64,000 bases of DNA from Enchytraeus crypticus. Its lineage: Eukaryota; Annelida; Clitellata; Enchytraeida; Enchytraeidae. A model generated the notes under the pieces. That model worked only from the letters and a program-made list of their open reading frames with translations, searched no databases and was not told the DNA's origin. Every line of letters begins with the position of its first letter. Position 1 is the stretch's first letter. Made by a program: the position numbers and the translations under genes. Positions 1-12,030 of the stretch are shown here, in pieces. The stretch covers positions 1,703,001 through 1,767,000 of the forward strand of contig CAJHZI010000548.1 of NCBI GenBank assembly GCA_905160935.1. Reading direction: 5' to 3'.

Positions 1-890
1 TAAATCTAATTATATTTCTACTAATAAAATTACTTGTTAAATTAAAACAGTTTCAAGCATTGGGCGTAAACAGCTGAAAAGTTATCTTAACATTGCCTTA
101 TGTGTAAGTTCCAATATTCGTCACCTGACGGTAGCTAGATTATGTCGCTGCATTTTAGTAATAGTTTATGAAGTATTAGATTTCTTAGAATTTCTCTACT
201 TGACACGAGAGACTGCACTGTAAGCTGTGCCTAAAAATTTAGCGCTAGTCTACGAAGTGAAATTTTTAACAGTTTTGCTTTGACGTGGACAATCGAGCGA
301 GCATTCTGTAAACGTCAGCTTTTTATAGACTCCCAGTTCCAATAGAACTGTAGAGGTAACCTATAGGGGCTTAACAAAGGACTGCAGGTGAGCCATTGCA
401 CCGCCGTTTAAAACGCATGAATAATGTGGAATTTATCTGCGACATTTATCTGCGAGAGGTGCCTTTAATTTTCTTATAGTATGTTGTTGGGGGCAAATTC
501 TCCCACAAAGATACTGAATTATAATAATGATATATTTCTAGAAAGAAGCGATTAAATAAGTGGCAGTATCTACTGGATTGCATCACCAGTCGAGATTACG
601 TAAGGATTTCCTTTCAAAAACGTAACAATGTGCGTTACATGGCTAAATGTGTAAACAAGTGGAAATAACTTCAGAGTCTTTAACTATTGCTCCTCCATAT
701 TCCTTACTTGCAGAGGTCAAGCTGCTACAGCAGTTATGACCTTTTTTTATTAAAAAATTGATTTTTCATGAGGCAATTTTTCCGTGATGTGTCCAAGACA
801 CTGAGAAATAGACCTATTGTTAACTGCAATTGTCGAAAGAGGCGCCTAAACAAAAACTGTGAAAGGTCACGGGAAACCACCTCAAAAGTC

Positions 891-892
<2 letters not shown>

Positions 893-940
<48 letters not shown>
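893..940. repeat. (TA)n microsatellite
   Basis: Uninterrupted TA dinucleotides for about 45 bp. Confidence 0.95.
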
Positions 941-941
<1 letters not shown>

Positions 942-1175
942 TAACAACCTCGCAGAAATGAGTTGTTAAAGCTTACAAGCGAGTGATAAATAGCTAAGTA
1001 TACTATTGCATTCAGGGCGTTATCACCGCAGTAGCGTCAACGTGTCGTAACTCTACTTCTCTGTGCTATTGCAAATATTATAAAGAATTTCTAAAATGCG
1101 TAACCGACAAATGACGTAATTATAGACAACGTATAAAAATGTATCAGAAGTATCTAAGTTTCATGCATATAAAAA

Positions 1176-1240
1176 GATATATATTTATACAGTTATATAT
1201 ATATTTATATACATAATTTATATATATATATATATATATT

Positions 1241-1279
<39 letters not shown>
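1176..1279. repeat. Compound (TA)n microsatellite
   Basis: Several TA runs broken by short TTTATA and TTTGTC interruptions; the longest run ends the tract. Confidence 0.9.
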
Positions 1280-1281
<2 letters not shown>

Positions 1282-1329
1282 CTTACCAAATAACTCTTCT
1301 CGTTCGTTCCAGTTAATTAGAATTTGGGC

Positions 1330-1425
1330 TTAGGCAGCGGAATTATGGGTAAAGGGTTCAGACTGCTGATTTGATGATACAGGATTCAAATCCACAACTC
1401 GCCTAACCATCGTAATACTTTCAGA
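1330..1425 (+). repeat. Possible tRNA-derived repeat
   Basis: Contains GGATTCAAATCC, a good match to the RNA polymerase III B box, about 50 bp after GTGGGTAAAGGGTTCAGAC-like sequence that could be an A-box relic (the copy here reads ATGGGTAAAGGGTTCAGAC). It is not SINE A or SINE B as defined from other copies. A single copy was found, so the call is weak. Confidence 0.3.
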
Positions 1426-1643
1426 ATGAGAAACCAACGATAAGCCGGATTCAGTTAGATTTAGACCATAAAAGTAATATTTGCGTTGGGTTAGTAAGAA
1501 TCTGTTAGGCCGATGTTAACGTCAGTTTTTATCTCTCACAAATTGTTCTATTTCTAAGAGAAAGAAACAGGAAACAAACCAGTGTCGAGTCATTTGTAAA
1601 CCTGTTTTAGATTAAATTGGAAATCTAGATTTACATAAATCTT

Positions 1644-1775
1644 GAGTAAACTCTCGGATATTCACTACGCTGGTTACACGGGAAATGGTCTAAATTGCGT
1701 AACGGTTTGAACATGTGGTAGTAAAATTGATAGATATAAACATAGTTGATCATTTCGCTATAATGCTTGTTTACA
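1644..1775 (+). repeat. SINE B, 3' part only
   Basis: Matches the 3' two thirds of the SINE B family (CTCGGATATTCACT, TGGTCTAAATTGC, AACATGTGGT, ATAGTTGATCATTTC, GTTTAC end). The tRNA-like head with the B box is absent, so the copy is 5' truncated or decayed. Confidence 0.7.
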
Positions 1776-2232
1776 TTTTTATACAAAAATCTAAATCAAA
1801 GTTAAAGATAGAAACATATAATCGAGTGCCATCATCTCACGAACCTTTTTAGAGACATTCTATATTTCTTTAAAATGCATTGCAAAGTGGAAAGTCCAAG
1901 GGCCATATTCTAACGTATTCACGCTCCGTAAAGTTCTCCACTGTTAAAAAATTAATTCCTTTACAAAGGTCATGCCTTTACCACATCTTAATTTGGCCTA
2001 TAGTTCGGGGAAAATAGTGCTTCAGAAGAGAAGACATATTTGTCCTTATGTATATGGTTCCCTTTTGCCGTACTCAGTTCTTGATCAGATGCCTCTACTA
2101 CACGTGCAGTTTACGGCTGACCTATTCTGCAATGGCCCCCGCACGACAAGGGAAATATAGGCATAATATAATGAGAAACGAGGACTCCCATCTACACCAT
2201 CCTTTTCCAGTTCATGAGGAAACATTACATAT

Positions 2233-2282
2233 CTCACTGACATCACTTTCGAGTGAGGAAACTGACGTTAACATTACCTTTT
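2233..2282 (+). repeat. SINE A 3' fragment
   Basis: Carries only the conserved 3' part of SINE A (TCACTGACATCACTTTCGAG, GAGGAAACTGACGTTAACAT). The tRNA-like head is missing, as expected for 5' truncation during retroposition. Confidence 0.75.
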
Positions 2283-2874
2283 TAATATTTTTTTCCTTTA
2301 AATAAATACTATTTTGACGTCGCATGACACCGATACTAAAGAAGGTGTTTCTAAAAAAACATAGAAATTTAGGAATCGGCTGAAAAGTCCTGAGGTATCA
2401 GAGCAATAAGAATCTCTAGCAAGGACGAGGATTTGGCAGACAGTTTACCTGAGTTTTGCTTTCATTGCTTTGCGGCAGAGACTGCGCTGCCTGTATTGTT
2501 GGGCCGGCAGTCATGCCCATCGAACCGCAACGATTTCAGAAGCAGCCGTTAGTCGAACTATTGTCAGGCGTTTCTTTAGAGAAACTCGTGGCAAACATGC
2601 GGACAGGTGCAACGTCGAGAACTCAGACATCCGGGCAGACTGACTGAGAGATATTTGGTGAAACCTTCAAGTAGACTAGAAATATGCATGTCACGACTTG
2701 AGTCGGAATCGTTAGAGACAGACTGGGCTCCTGCTAATGTGGAAAAGATTAATCCCATGAAGTCCTTTAGATTAATGGGCAGTACGAGTTTTGGGATTTA
2801 GTTGACCGATTCTTCGCAGAGAGTTAGCCGCGATGTTAATATTTAACTGTATGCTTCTCTATTTCTCAGTATTC

Positions 2875-2926
<52 letters not shown>

Positions 2927-2969
2927 GAGAGAGAGAGAGATAGTGTGTGAGTGAGAGAAAGAGAGAGAG
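2875..2969. repeat. (GA)n microsatellite
   Basis: GA dinucleotides with scattered GT and AA interruptions. Confidence 0.95.
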
Positions 2970-3142
2970 CGAGATGTCTGATCTGAAGATTGAGACTATA
3001 AAAACAACTGGTGCCAACAAAATAACTGAGAATTTGTGCCTTGAAGCAGTTGTACGCGAGCGAACCAGAGTGGCAGAAATATTAAGCTTTACAAAGAAAT
3101 AACATTAAGGCGAAGCATTAAGTGATGATAATTGTAATAATA

Positions 3143-3217
3143 ATAATCATCATCATCTTCCCTTAAATCCCAGTTTAATCAGGGTCGGGATACGAAGAGA
3201 CTTTTCCAGTCCTCTCA
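3143..3217 (+). repeat. Dispersed repeat C, copy 1
   Basis: CATCATC followed by a block containing AAATCCCAGTTTAA and GGGATACGAA. A second copy at 14296-14367 has the same order of motifs with a few substitutions. Two copies in 64 kb indicate an interspersed repeat of unknown type. Confidence 0.5.
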
Positions 3218-3463
3218 GTCCCAAACCATATCATTAGTCAATCCCCTATTTTTATGATAATTAAGTCGAATTTTGATGATAATTGTAATACTAAAAAGCC
3301 ATGATTGGAATTTAATAATGTGGTCACAATAATGTGGTCACAACTTTTTGCTTGAAACTGTAAATTCCTGGTAAAATAGTTGCGTTCAGCAAATAATTAT
3401 TGCAACAAAGTTTTAATTAGTTTCCTTATATAAGTTCAAGAATGCATATTTATATTTGGAGTG

Positions 3464-3492
3464 CTCTCTCTCTCTCTCTCTCTCTCTCTCTT
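3464..3492. repeat. (CT)n microsatellite
   Basis: Pure CT run of about 28 bp. Confidence 0.95.
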
Positions 3493-3499
3493 AGTTCAC

Positions 3500-4715
3500 T
3501 GCATACTGGCATACCCATGGTACGTAACGCCTCCACTCTTCTCTGTCTTTCGTTTCCTCTTCATATTCACATGGATCTTTAAATATCATCTAACATACCT
3601 AATCTTGGTCTGCTTCTTTTTCTCTTTCCTTCCATTCTAGATGATCCTACCCTTTATTACCACCTTTAGAAACTATCTCCCTTGGAATGTGCACTATTAA
3701 TTCTTCTTCCTAATTCTTATAGCATTTATCAACTTACTCAAATTAGATGTGCATATGTAAATTAAAGTTAATAAAACTCCTACGTTAACGGTTCAAATAA
3801 CAATTCATTTTGCACGTGTGAGGCAGTTAGCATTGCATTCTTTGCTTCTAGCTTACTTACATACTTGCACACGAGTTTTATGTGTCAGAGACCAAAAGGC
3901 GTCAAGTGTGGAACATACTACGGCTTCGCAGTGATGCAAATACTTGTCAATGAACGTGGCTATTGTGTTAATGCTCTTATCATTTCATTTATGTTCATGA
4001 CAGTAGACCGCGATTATTTGAAAATATGCGGGATTCGATCCCGTCTATTATTTAGTTTTAAATTAATGATGTTTAAAATTATTCTATTTCTTGAGCACCG
4101 GCAGTAAAGGGGCAGTGGGTAATACTTGGCACACAAATTACCAGTGAAATAGATTTTTTTAAAGTCTAAAGTGGGTTATTTGTTTAGCTTATCGAAAACT
4201 AGTAACATCTCAGAATTTAAATTATTAGTATAATTAATATTAAATATTTCCAAATATTCTTTATAGATATTTTAATGTCAATATTATGCAAGCGTCAAGT
4301 ATATTTTACAAAAAAATTAATTTGGCCGGAGAGATGTATTTAAAATTTAAAATTAACCTTTTGGAAACAATTGCTTCTCAATATCATTAAAAGTATTGTA
4401 TATTATTATTGAGAATAACATTGGTCAAATGTAAATTAAAACTAACTGATCATGCCTAACAATGGGGTATTTTAGATAACAGTTCCAACTTAATCGCTTT
4501 AATGGAAATTATTCAAGAACATGGGATAGAACAGCGTTCTATACACGAAGGGAACAAAATTACCTACTTGAGCGCATTTTTAAAGTTATTTAAACTTGAG
4601 ACAAGTTGAAAAGGTTAAAAAAGTAACCATTAAAATATGACTTTCAAAAATTCAGAGGCTCTATTTGAATGTTTGTATGACTTCGGTTAGAGTCTTTATT
4701 TCTAAATCTTCAATT
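3500..4715. other. Non-coding stretch, nothing recognised
   Basis: AT-rich sequence. The 80-codon open frame at 3865-4107 resembles no known family. No repeat structure stands out. Confidence 0.5.
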
Positions 4716-4719
4716 AAAA

Positions 4720-5035
4720 ATGGTTGCTCAATAAATCATCAACTTAAAATGGCCTATCCCTAAATTATCAACTGAAAGTGTGATCCCTAAATCATAAACT
4801 GAAAATGACTGATCCCCTGACTATCTATTAAAATGGCTGATCCCTAAATCATCGACTGAAAAGGGCTAATCCCTAAATCATCAACTGAGAGTGGCTGATC
4901 CCTAAATCAACAACTGAAAGTGGCTGATCCCAAAATCATCAGTTGAAAATGGCTGATCCCTGAATCATCAACTGAAAATGACTGATCCCTGAACCATCAA
5001 CTGAAAATGACTGATCCCTAAACCATCTATTATCT
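4720..5035 (+). repeat. 29-bp tandem array, about 10 copies
   Basis: Imperfect repeats of a 29-bp unit built on TGGCTGATCCCTAAATCATC plus AACTGAAAA. Copies differ by substitutions and small indels, with the most similar ones at the right-hand end. No long open frame, so it is a minisatellite rather than coding repeats. Confidence 0.85.
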
Positions 5036-6389
5036 CTTTCAAAGGTACGTAAACTTCAATGAAATTCTGACCCGTCAACAGGCGGGGGTTATACTCATTG
5101 TAGAATGCACGTTTGCAATTGTAATACACGCGTGAATGATATCAGTGTTATATAGTAGCAAAGTGTTAGAAATCTGTCAAAACTAGTATGATGTATGGCT
5201 CGAAAAGATGAATCTTATTTGTAGAGAAAGCTCAGCGATTGTGTCTGAAAAGTCTCTTTGTGACTCTAAACAGATATAATTACATGACGAATACGGTTTA
5301 TGATAAAGGCTGTTTTATTATTAAACAGCTACTCAATTGAGCAAGAGTTATGAAAGGGTCAAACTGCGCTGTAAATAAATAATTTAGAATAAAATTACAA
5401 CTTTGTGTAGTTCTTTACTATTGAACGAGGTTTGATAAAGACAAGAGACGCTCTGGCATTGCCTTATTGCGAAGAACCGGACATTAAATTCTTATTGATT
5501 TGGTTGGTTTAAAAGTATGAAACGCTATAATTATTAATATTAAAACAATCATTTTTCAAACTTTCAAAATTATCGCGTATACTACTACTGTATTTAACAA
5601 AGTTGCTCAAAAAGAACAAATTAGTTAGACAGAGATTTTTGCCGACTTCAACTTTAGCAACAATTGATTTGCAAACAAGTTATGTAAAGAGTAATTTTAC
5701 TTTAATTTTAATTTACTTTTAATTGTTCGAAGAGTTTCTCATCCGAATCAGTTTGATATGAATCTCCTCTCTCCAAATATTACTCTTATCCAGTTCAGTA
5801 TAGAAACGGGTTCAAGTCACACATTACTACTCTGCATTTGATAATGATTCTGAGTCCTCCGCGTGTAGAAGATAATTTGTGTCTTGAATGAAAGACTAAG
5901 AAAAAACCTGATCTAATTAAAACCAGATCAGATGTTTTAGAACAACGATAAGTTGCCAATGGCAACAATTAGAGTACTACTGGCCGTATATGACAGCATC
6001 GAGCTCTATGAAACCAAAGCTAAGCCGAGAAGCAAAAGCCATCAACACTATAGTGTGCAAATCCGACAACCAGAGAATCGGTCTAGATAAGTGCTTGTAG
6101 TACAGAATCATAGATAGACAATTAGCGATTGAAATACTTGTATGTAGAAAAGTAAAAATTAGTTTCAGTAAAAGCACAAAAGATGTTAACATTTTACAGA
6201 AGCGTCGACTGGCAAGAAGGAATGTTGTAGTATATTGAGCAGCATCATATGCCTGATATAATCAAGTAATGCAGCGCGTTGAATAAAGTAATAATAAAAT
6301 CTGAAATTAGGCTACATAGATTTAACGTAAGATAATACCTGTATCTTCGTCCTACTAAGAATTTAATAAATGACAACGTTATGACGAAC
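5036..6389. other. Non-coding stretch with one dispersed repeat
   Basis: No protein-like frame. A fragment around 5463-5512 (CTTATTGCGAAGAACCGGAC followed by AAATTCTTATTGAT) recurs at 46470-46515; see dispersed repeat E. Confidence 0.5.
5463..5512 (+). repeat. Dispersed repeat E, copy 1
   Basis: CTTATTGCGAAGAACCGGAC matches the copy near 46.47 kb exactly over 20 bp and continues into a TTTATTGAT-like tail in both places. The short A+T tail suggests a retroposon 3' end. Confidence 0.55.
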
Positions 6390-6425
6390 ATCAGTAGTCG
6401 AGATGGGAATTTTATGAATTTCCAG

Positions 6426-6620
6426 AGTTCGGGTTCGGTTCGGTTCGTTGAAAATGAAAGTTCGGTTCGGTTCGGGTTCGGGTTCGGGTTCAGTTCGGAT
6501 TCGGTTAGCAGTTGACAGTTTGAGAGTTCGGTTCGGTTCGTTGAAAATGAAAGTTCGGTTCGGGTTCGGTTCTAACAAGGGTTCGGGTTCGGCTTGCTTT
6601 CCAACTCGCAAGAGTTCGAT
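6426..6620. repeat. TTCGGG-rich left subterminal array
   Basis: Alternating GGTTCG and GGTTCGG units, interrupted twice by a GTTGAAAATGAAAG spacer. Open frames across it (EPEPEP or GSGSGS on the two strands) are repeat artefacts. Confidence 0.85.
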
Positions 6621-7724
6621 TCGCGTTCGAAATGGTTTGGTTTGGATAATGTTACAATTGTTTAACTTTACTTATAATAATTATGGTTATGACAAACATG
6701 TTTAAAATGGTTTATGGTAAATATGCTTAAAAATTAATTAAGTCATAATAGCTGCCACATTTTTTCACCTGGATAAAAATATGACAATGAAAAAAGGAGA
6801 GAAGTGATATTTATTCCTGTACATTTCTTAAAATATTGTTAGTTGACCAACAAATGTTCATAATATAGATAATTAGCTTTATTATTGTATCTGAAATATT
6901 TTCCTTGATGATGACGAACAAATAGAATGCTTCATCAATTTTTAAGTTTTTATTGTCACTATAGGCCCATATATTAGATACGTTTATAATTAAGTGGAAA
7001 TGTTTTGGCTAAAATTTGATCCAATATTTCAGAGACAAAGTGCAATTTAGTAACATAAAAATGTCAAATAAAGATAATTTAGTAAACACGTGTACTTCCA
7101 TAGAAAAATGATCATAATATACACCGTTTGCTATCAACTGGCCAGTAATAAGCTTCATAATTTACCTTAGGGTTTTCAAATTTTAAACTCTCAGATCAAT
7201 TATGAAGTTACGAAAATAGTTATGTAATTATTGTATTGCTATGGTGCAAAATTATTTACTCCAGATAGCCTTAACACATATAGCATGTCATATATAATTA
7301 TTTGTAAATCTGGCTGCAAAAATATTGAGGTAGCACACTAAAATTAGAAAAAATTCATAAGTTGAATTTAACAGAAACAAATCCAACTAGATTGAGTCAA
7401 GCATATTCAGACTTTTATGGGATACTCTCATCACTTTTGTCTCTTTGATGTTAATCTTCATTCCATAATTCCATATTTCAATGCCGTATCATTCAGACTA
7501 TCCATTATCTTCTGTAGGATCGTCTCGCATCCCGCTACCATTCCTTTGTACCGCTACCATTTTAAAATTTGTGTCGGAACCAGCCTTACCTGAATATATG
7601 TTGTTAGATACTGTAAGACATGTAAATGCAAAAACTAATATACACTGTATATTAGTATTGTTCTTATTATCTTTATTTAATGCCAGGATGATGAAGGAGA
7701 AAGGAACTCCAAGAGTTTGGTTCA

Positions 7725-7803
7725 ATTCGGTTAGGACGAAGTCTGGGTTCGGGTTCGGTTCGGGTTCGGCCAGAGTCTGGGTTCGGGTTCGGTTCGATTC
7801 CCA
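7725..7803. repeat. TTCGGG-rich right subterminal array
   Basis: Same GGGTTCGG hexamer/pentamer mixture as the left array, in the same orientation on this strand, ending at the right TIR. It includes two AGTCTGGGTTCGGGTTCGG blocks. Confidence 0.85.
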
Positions 7804-7817
7804 TCTCTAATTAGTAG

Positions 7818-8990
7818 TGTTGATCCAGCTTAAAATCAAGTCTGAAGAAATCAAAACCCAACGCTTGAATATTGTTTTTTAGTTATTCAACAGATGGCAC
7901 TAGATTTTACTCCTCTCCTTTATCATATGAATTATTTGAGGGAACTGGAGAACACCAGTGATACCCTATTCAGCTGGTCACACAATCACCAGTGTTAACA
8001 TCATCAACTAGTCTATATAAATTTCTTCTACTGGAGGCGAACATTTGAAAAGGGAGCAACCTAATACTTCAACCGCTTTCTGTTTCGAAGAAAGCCACAT
8101 CCTCGCGCTAAACCGCCTGAAACATTTCCAATTTTTTTATATTGGAAGAAAGAAGTTATTTCCCATCGTGTTAAAGGGTAGATCTTTTACTACAAAGTTA
8201 TTTTGATGATTAATTATCAAACCACTGAAACAACTGAAAGTCTGAAATTATTATTGCTTAAGTTATTGTTGTCATAAATGCGTATTTACTGAGTTGTTGG
8301 CTTAACTTTATTTTCTTGCCTTTGCCAATTCTTAAGTCTGACGCCTCACACATAATTTTGCATAATCTTGATAACTTATTTCTAACAACAAAAACAATAA
8401 TAATTAATTGATAACTAAAGTGCTATTGTCGTCTACGGTAACATCGAGCACTGTATAAATAAAAATCAAGTCGGCTAAGTTCAAAGCAGCTCAAATCCAA
8501 TATTCAATGAACTAGTCCCAATATGATAACGGCACACCCAGGCCACTAGTGCATTGTGGCTAATACGTATAAACTAAAAGACTGACCTGTATTTTAATCA
8601 AAGACTAGCAGTCAATTCTAACTAATTGAACTAAGATTGCATGCTGCTAATAGTGCTGCAACACCCTTCATACCCTGCATTGTTTTTAATCCTTCATAAG
8701 ACTTGAGTCCGTAATGGAAATTAAAATCGGAGTCATTTGAGTAAGTCCAGTTATACGATGATCGATCACATGAGGATGCCAGGATAATTACTGGAGAAAT
8801 GTGGAACGTGTGTTTGAGAATAATGCATTAATTCTGTAGAAGTTTCACTGATTTTCGTTCGTCCTTGAATATATTTAATACCTATTCAAATTTTTATTTA
8901 TTTTATTTAGCGTATGCTTTAATCCAGGTAACTGCTTCACTGTAAGGTAACTTTTTATATGATAATTACATTATATTCCTTTCATAAGAA
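7818..8990. other. Non-coding stretch with one LINE fragment
   Basis: No protein-like frame seen. The only recognised content is the short LINE 3'-end fragment at 8425-8495. Confidence 0.5.
8425..8495 (-). repeat. LINE 3'-end fragment
   Basis: AAAGTGCTATTGTCGTC, ACATCGAGCACTG and AATCAAGTCGGC line up in order with the 3' end of the LINE at 20.9-24.4 kb, in the same orientation and preceded by a similar AATAATAATTA tail. Confidence 0.6.
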
Positions 8991-9029
8991 AAATTTTGGA
9001 GCCGGTATAGCTTTAGTTAAGGCAAACCT

Positions 9030-9297
9030 CTCTCTCTCAATCTCTCTCTCTCTCAATCTATATCTACCTCTTTCCCTTTCTCTCTCTTTCTCTCTTTCTT
9101 TCTCTCTCTCTCTCTCTCTCTATGTTTCTTTTTACCATCAAGTGTGTTGTTTTCGTTCCATTCGCTTGCCTATCTAAGTGGTTTTATATTCTATTCTTTC
9201 CTAATTCCACCTCTTTCTCTTCTACCATCTTCCTCTCTTTCTCTCTCTCTCTTTCTCTCTCTCTCTATCTCTCTCTTTCTCTCTCTCTCTCTCAGTT
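9030..9297. repeat. Two (CT)n tracts
   Basis: CT-rich tracts at 9030-9121 and 9230-9297 separated by about 110 bp of unique sequence. Serine/leucine open frames across them are microsatellite artefacts. Confidence 0.9.
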
Positions 9298-9514
9298 TTC
9301 CAGCGGATGGACTCAATGGGACTCGAGGACAAGGATGGGCTATCTCGTCCAGTATTGACATCAGAGGCGAGCAGTCGTGCGGTGAATTAGATTTATTTCT
9401 CCCGATATTTTACTTTATCTTTGTCAATTACAAAGTGCGCCAGTATTGTTCTATTTATTTCCTAAAACATGTAGATATACATGTAGAAGGTGGACCAGTT
9501 AATGACAAAAGTGG

Positions 9515-9700
9515 AAGAGTGAATAAGTGAATAAGTGAATAAGTGAATGAGTGAATGAGCGAATGAGCGAATGAGTGAATGAGTGAATGAGCGAAAGAGC
9601 GAATAAGAGAATGAGTGAATGACTAAGTGAATGAGTAAATGACTAAGTAATGAGCGAATGAGTGAATGACTAATAAGTAAATGAGTGAAAGCGGGTGTTT
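9515..9700. repeat. 8-bp GAATGAGT-type tandem array
   Basis: Repeats of GAATGAGT with variants GAATAAGT and GAATGAGC for about 180 bp, decaying to the right. Confidence 0.9.
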
Positions 9701-9714
9701 GTGAATGAGCTACT

Positions 9715-9830
9715 GCTTGATTGATTAAATGATTAATCAATTCATTAATTGATTGACTAATTGCTTGATTCATTTGATTAATATCATTGATTGATTGATC
9801 GTTTGATTGATTATTTGTTTGCTTAATATT
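9715..9830. repeat. (TTGA)n-like imperfect repeat
   Basis: Degenerate ATTGATTG and ATTAATTG units following the GAATGAGT array. Confidence 0.75.
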
Positions 9831-9839
9831 ATTGATACG

Positions 9840-10624
9840 GACATGGCATGTTGATAGAGCTGCGATAAATATTCAAGTTTTAGTATTCAGTATGTAAATC
9901 TTTTCACAGTAACTATATAGGTAGACTATATTCTAAGCGAGTATTCATTAAAGACTTGTTACAAATGCAACCTATCAAGTTTGCAAGCCTAGGGGCTGCA
10001 TTGCCATAGTGTCAAAACTCACTGAATATTAGTGAAATAAATTTTCGTTATGGCGATTCTCCATTAAACCTGGAATTCGTAAAGAACATTATCTTTACTG
10101 GAGACTTTACAATTAAGATATTGCTGAGAAATGGCAGTCGGGCAAGAATCGACAAAAGTAAGTTGATCTACTGAGTATAATTACATGGATTTATTACATT
10201 GCAATCGATATCTACATACATGTCTATAGCTTGTTTTACAGATTTCCTGTAAATGTCTTTAATCTTTCTTTGATATAAAGAAAGTCATCCGGGAGAGTAA
10301 GGCATAGAATGTATCAAAGATGAATTAATTTTCTGTGTGGAAAGGGAAATAATGCAAAATAGGATTTTTCTTTACTTAGCCAGTCAGTGACGTTGAAATT
10401 TGAGTCATTCAGATCTCTCAATTAATTAATTAATTAATTAATTAGTTAATTTAATTAATTTTAAAATGTACATCGGATAAATGTTTTATATCTTTATATA
10501 GCTGAATTCTTTATTTGAAATTTTGCAAAAGCTGACACCGATTGATAAAAAATAGTATTGATTTCTATTTGACAGGACAGCGATATCTTCTACTATATAA
10601 ATCTCTTTCTCTCTCTCTCTTTCG

Positions 10625-10661
<37 letters not shown>

Positions 10662-11660
10662 ATATTCTGCAAAGTTGCAGGTCCAAGGGACATATTCCTA
10701 ATCACATGTTGCTTTCTTGTTCCCTAAAGAGCATTCCATCGATTAACGATCTAATCACTTCATAAAGGTTAGGCATTATCCAAATCTGAATGTAACTTAT
10801 AGCTTTCGGATAATATTGCTTATGAATTGGTTTCCCGTTGACTTCCTCAGTTCTTTCTCAGTCGCCTCTAGCAACACGCATAAGTTTCGATTGATCTTTC
10901 TTAAGTGTACTGAACACAACACGGAGAAGTATACGTACCACAGAAATACATTTGAATAATCACTGCAACTTATACATGAATTATTTAACATCGAATTTGA
11001 AATGAAAAATACGCCTACGTGTAGGAAATTTTATGCCTTCGTTCCCTAATCTGACAGTAAACTTCACTGTGTATGACTGAATATCGAAATAGTCTCATAA
11101 ATTCTTCAAGCATATTCCTCTAGAAGATATACAAATCGATGCCCGGTCATGCGTGGTTTGCCGATCTATAGATCAGTGACACTTGGCTCATTTAACCTCC
11201 CCATCCTCTCATAGATATACGACACACCCAGGAACAATCTCTGTCTCTGAGTCAAGGATATATTCGTCTGCGAGTGGAAACTATTCGTCCTATGTCGTAA
11301 CAGTTATAGATCTGATCAATCGGAAACTGCAGGTATGACTAACGCAGATGTCAAAGAAGAAAGTAATGATTTGCATTGGAAGGACAATGTTTCTTTAAAA
11401 ATTAATCGATGTACATTTTTTGGTGCTCTTGAAGTTCTACAAATTATCATAATTAAAAGGCAATGTTACGTGCATATGCAAATGTTCGACCAAAGAAAAT
11501 TGCAAGTATTACACATTTGGAATGGTTATCATTCTAGTGTACCTGTACTTACAAATTTCTAGACCAAATTGTTTTAAAACTGTTCAAAAAATTCCAAATC
11601 ACTTTCAAACATGATCATAATAGTAATCAGACTCAGCTAAAAATTTGTCGTCAAGAAGCT
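9840..11660. other. Non-coding stretch with two microsatellites
   Basis: Contains (TTAA)n at 10418-10445 and (CT)n at 10602-10660. The 75-codon frame at 11335-11562 resembles nothing known. No gene is supported. Confidence 0.5.
10602..10660. repeat. (CT)n microsatellite
   Basis: CT run with two CG interruptions. Confidence 0.95.
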
Positions 11661-11668
11661 TTTGAACT

Positions 11669-12030
11669 TGTATGAGCAGCAGATATGAGCAGCAGATATG
11701 AGCAGCAGATATGAGCATCATATATGTGCATCACATATGGGCATCAGATAATGAAATCAGATTTGAGCAATAGATATGGGCATCAGATATGAGCAGCAGA
11801 TATGAGCAGTAGATATGAGCAGTAGATATGAGCTTCAGATAGGAGCATCAGACATGAGCATCAGATATGAGCAACAGCCGATATGAGCAGTAGATATGAT
11901 CAGATATGAGCAGCAGATATGAGCAGTAGATATGAGCTTCAGATAGGAGCATCAGACATGAGCATCAGATATGAGCAACAGCCGATATGAGCAGTAGATA
12001 TGATCAGATATGAGCAGCAGATATGAGCTT
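11669..12030 (+). repeat. 13-bp array with 104-bp higher-order unit
   Basis: Monomers of the form AGCAGCAGATATG (13 bp) with variants. In the right half a block of eight monomers, including a 16-bp variant AGCAACAGCCGATATG and a 10-bp variant ATCAGATATG, is repeated with a 104-bp period (the AGCTTCAGATAGG monomer occurs at 11831 and 11935). The second block looks like an exact copy of the first, implying a recent segmental duplication inside an older array. Confidence 0.9.

Larger units (their letters stand above)
1..2874. other. Non-coding AT-rich stretch with repeats
   Basis: No reading frame here resembles a known protein; the short open frames are chance. Identifiable content is two (TA)n tracts, a tRNA-like repeat near 1.33-1.42 kb, a SINE B fragment and a SINE A 3' fragment, each listed separately. 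A very short piece at 1512-1530 also matches the conserved 3' part of SINE A on the - strand (TGTTAACGTCAGTTTT). Confidence 0.6.
6398..7809. mobile_element. Non-autonomous hAT-like transposon (1.4 kb)
   Basis: Left end TCGAGATGGGAAT and right end ATTCCCATCTCTA are inverted repeats (12 of 13 positions). They are bounded by near-identical 8-bp direct repeats, ATCAGTAG (6390-6397) and ATTAGTAG (7810-7817). An 8-bp target duplication and short TIRs are hallmarks of the hAT superfamily. Both subterminal regions are packed with TTCGGG/GGTTCG repeats (about 6426-6620 and 7720-7800), a usual place for hAT transposase-binding repeats. The interior has no frame resembling a transposase, so it would depend on an enzyme from elsewhere. 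Boundaries are seen directly; superfamily assignment is inference. Confidence 0.7.

Noticed and set aside
4720..5035. CRISPR-like regularly spaced repeats (also 11.7, 35.8 and 47.9 kb)
   Set aside because: Head-to-tail tandem units without unique spacers, in an animal genome with spliced genes.
6426..7803. Interstitial telomere repeats
   Set aside because: The unit is TTCGGG mixed with TTCGG, confined to the inner edges of a transposon with TIRs, not TTAGGG.
9030..9530. Open frames rich in Ser-Leu or Ser-Phe over CT tracts (also at 10.6, 14.7, 24.9, 28.5, 41.5, 52.7 and 53.1 kb)
   Set aside because: They are translations of (CT)n/(GA)n microsatellites and open on both strands; no protein-like sequence flanks them.
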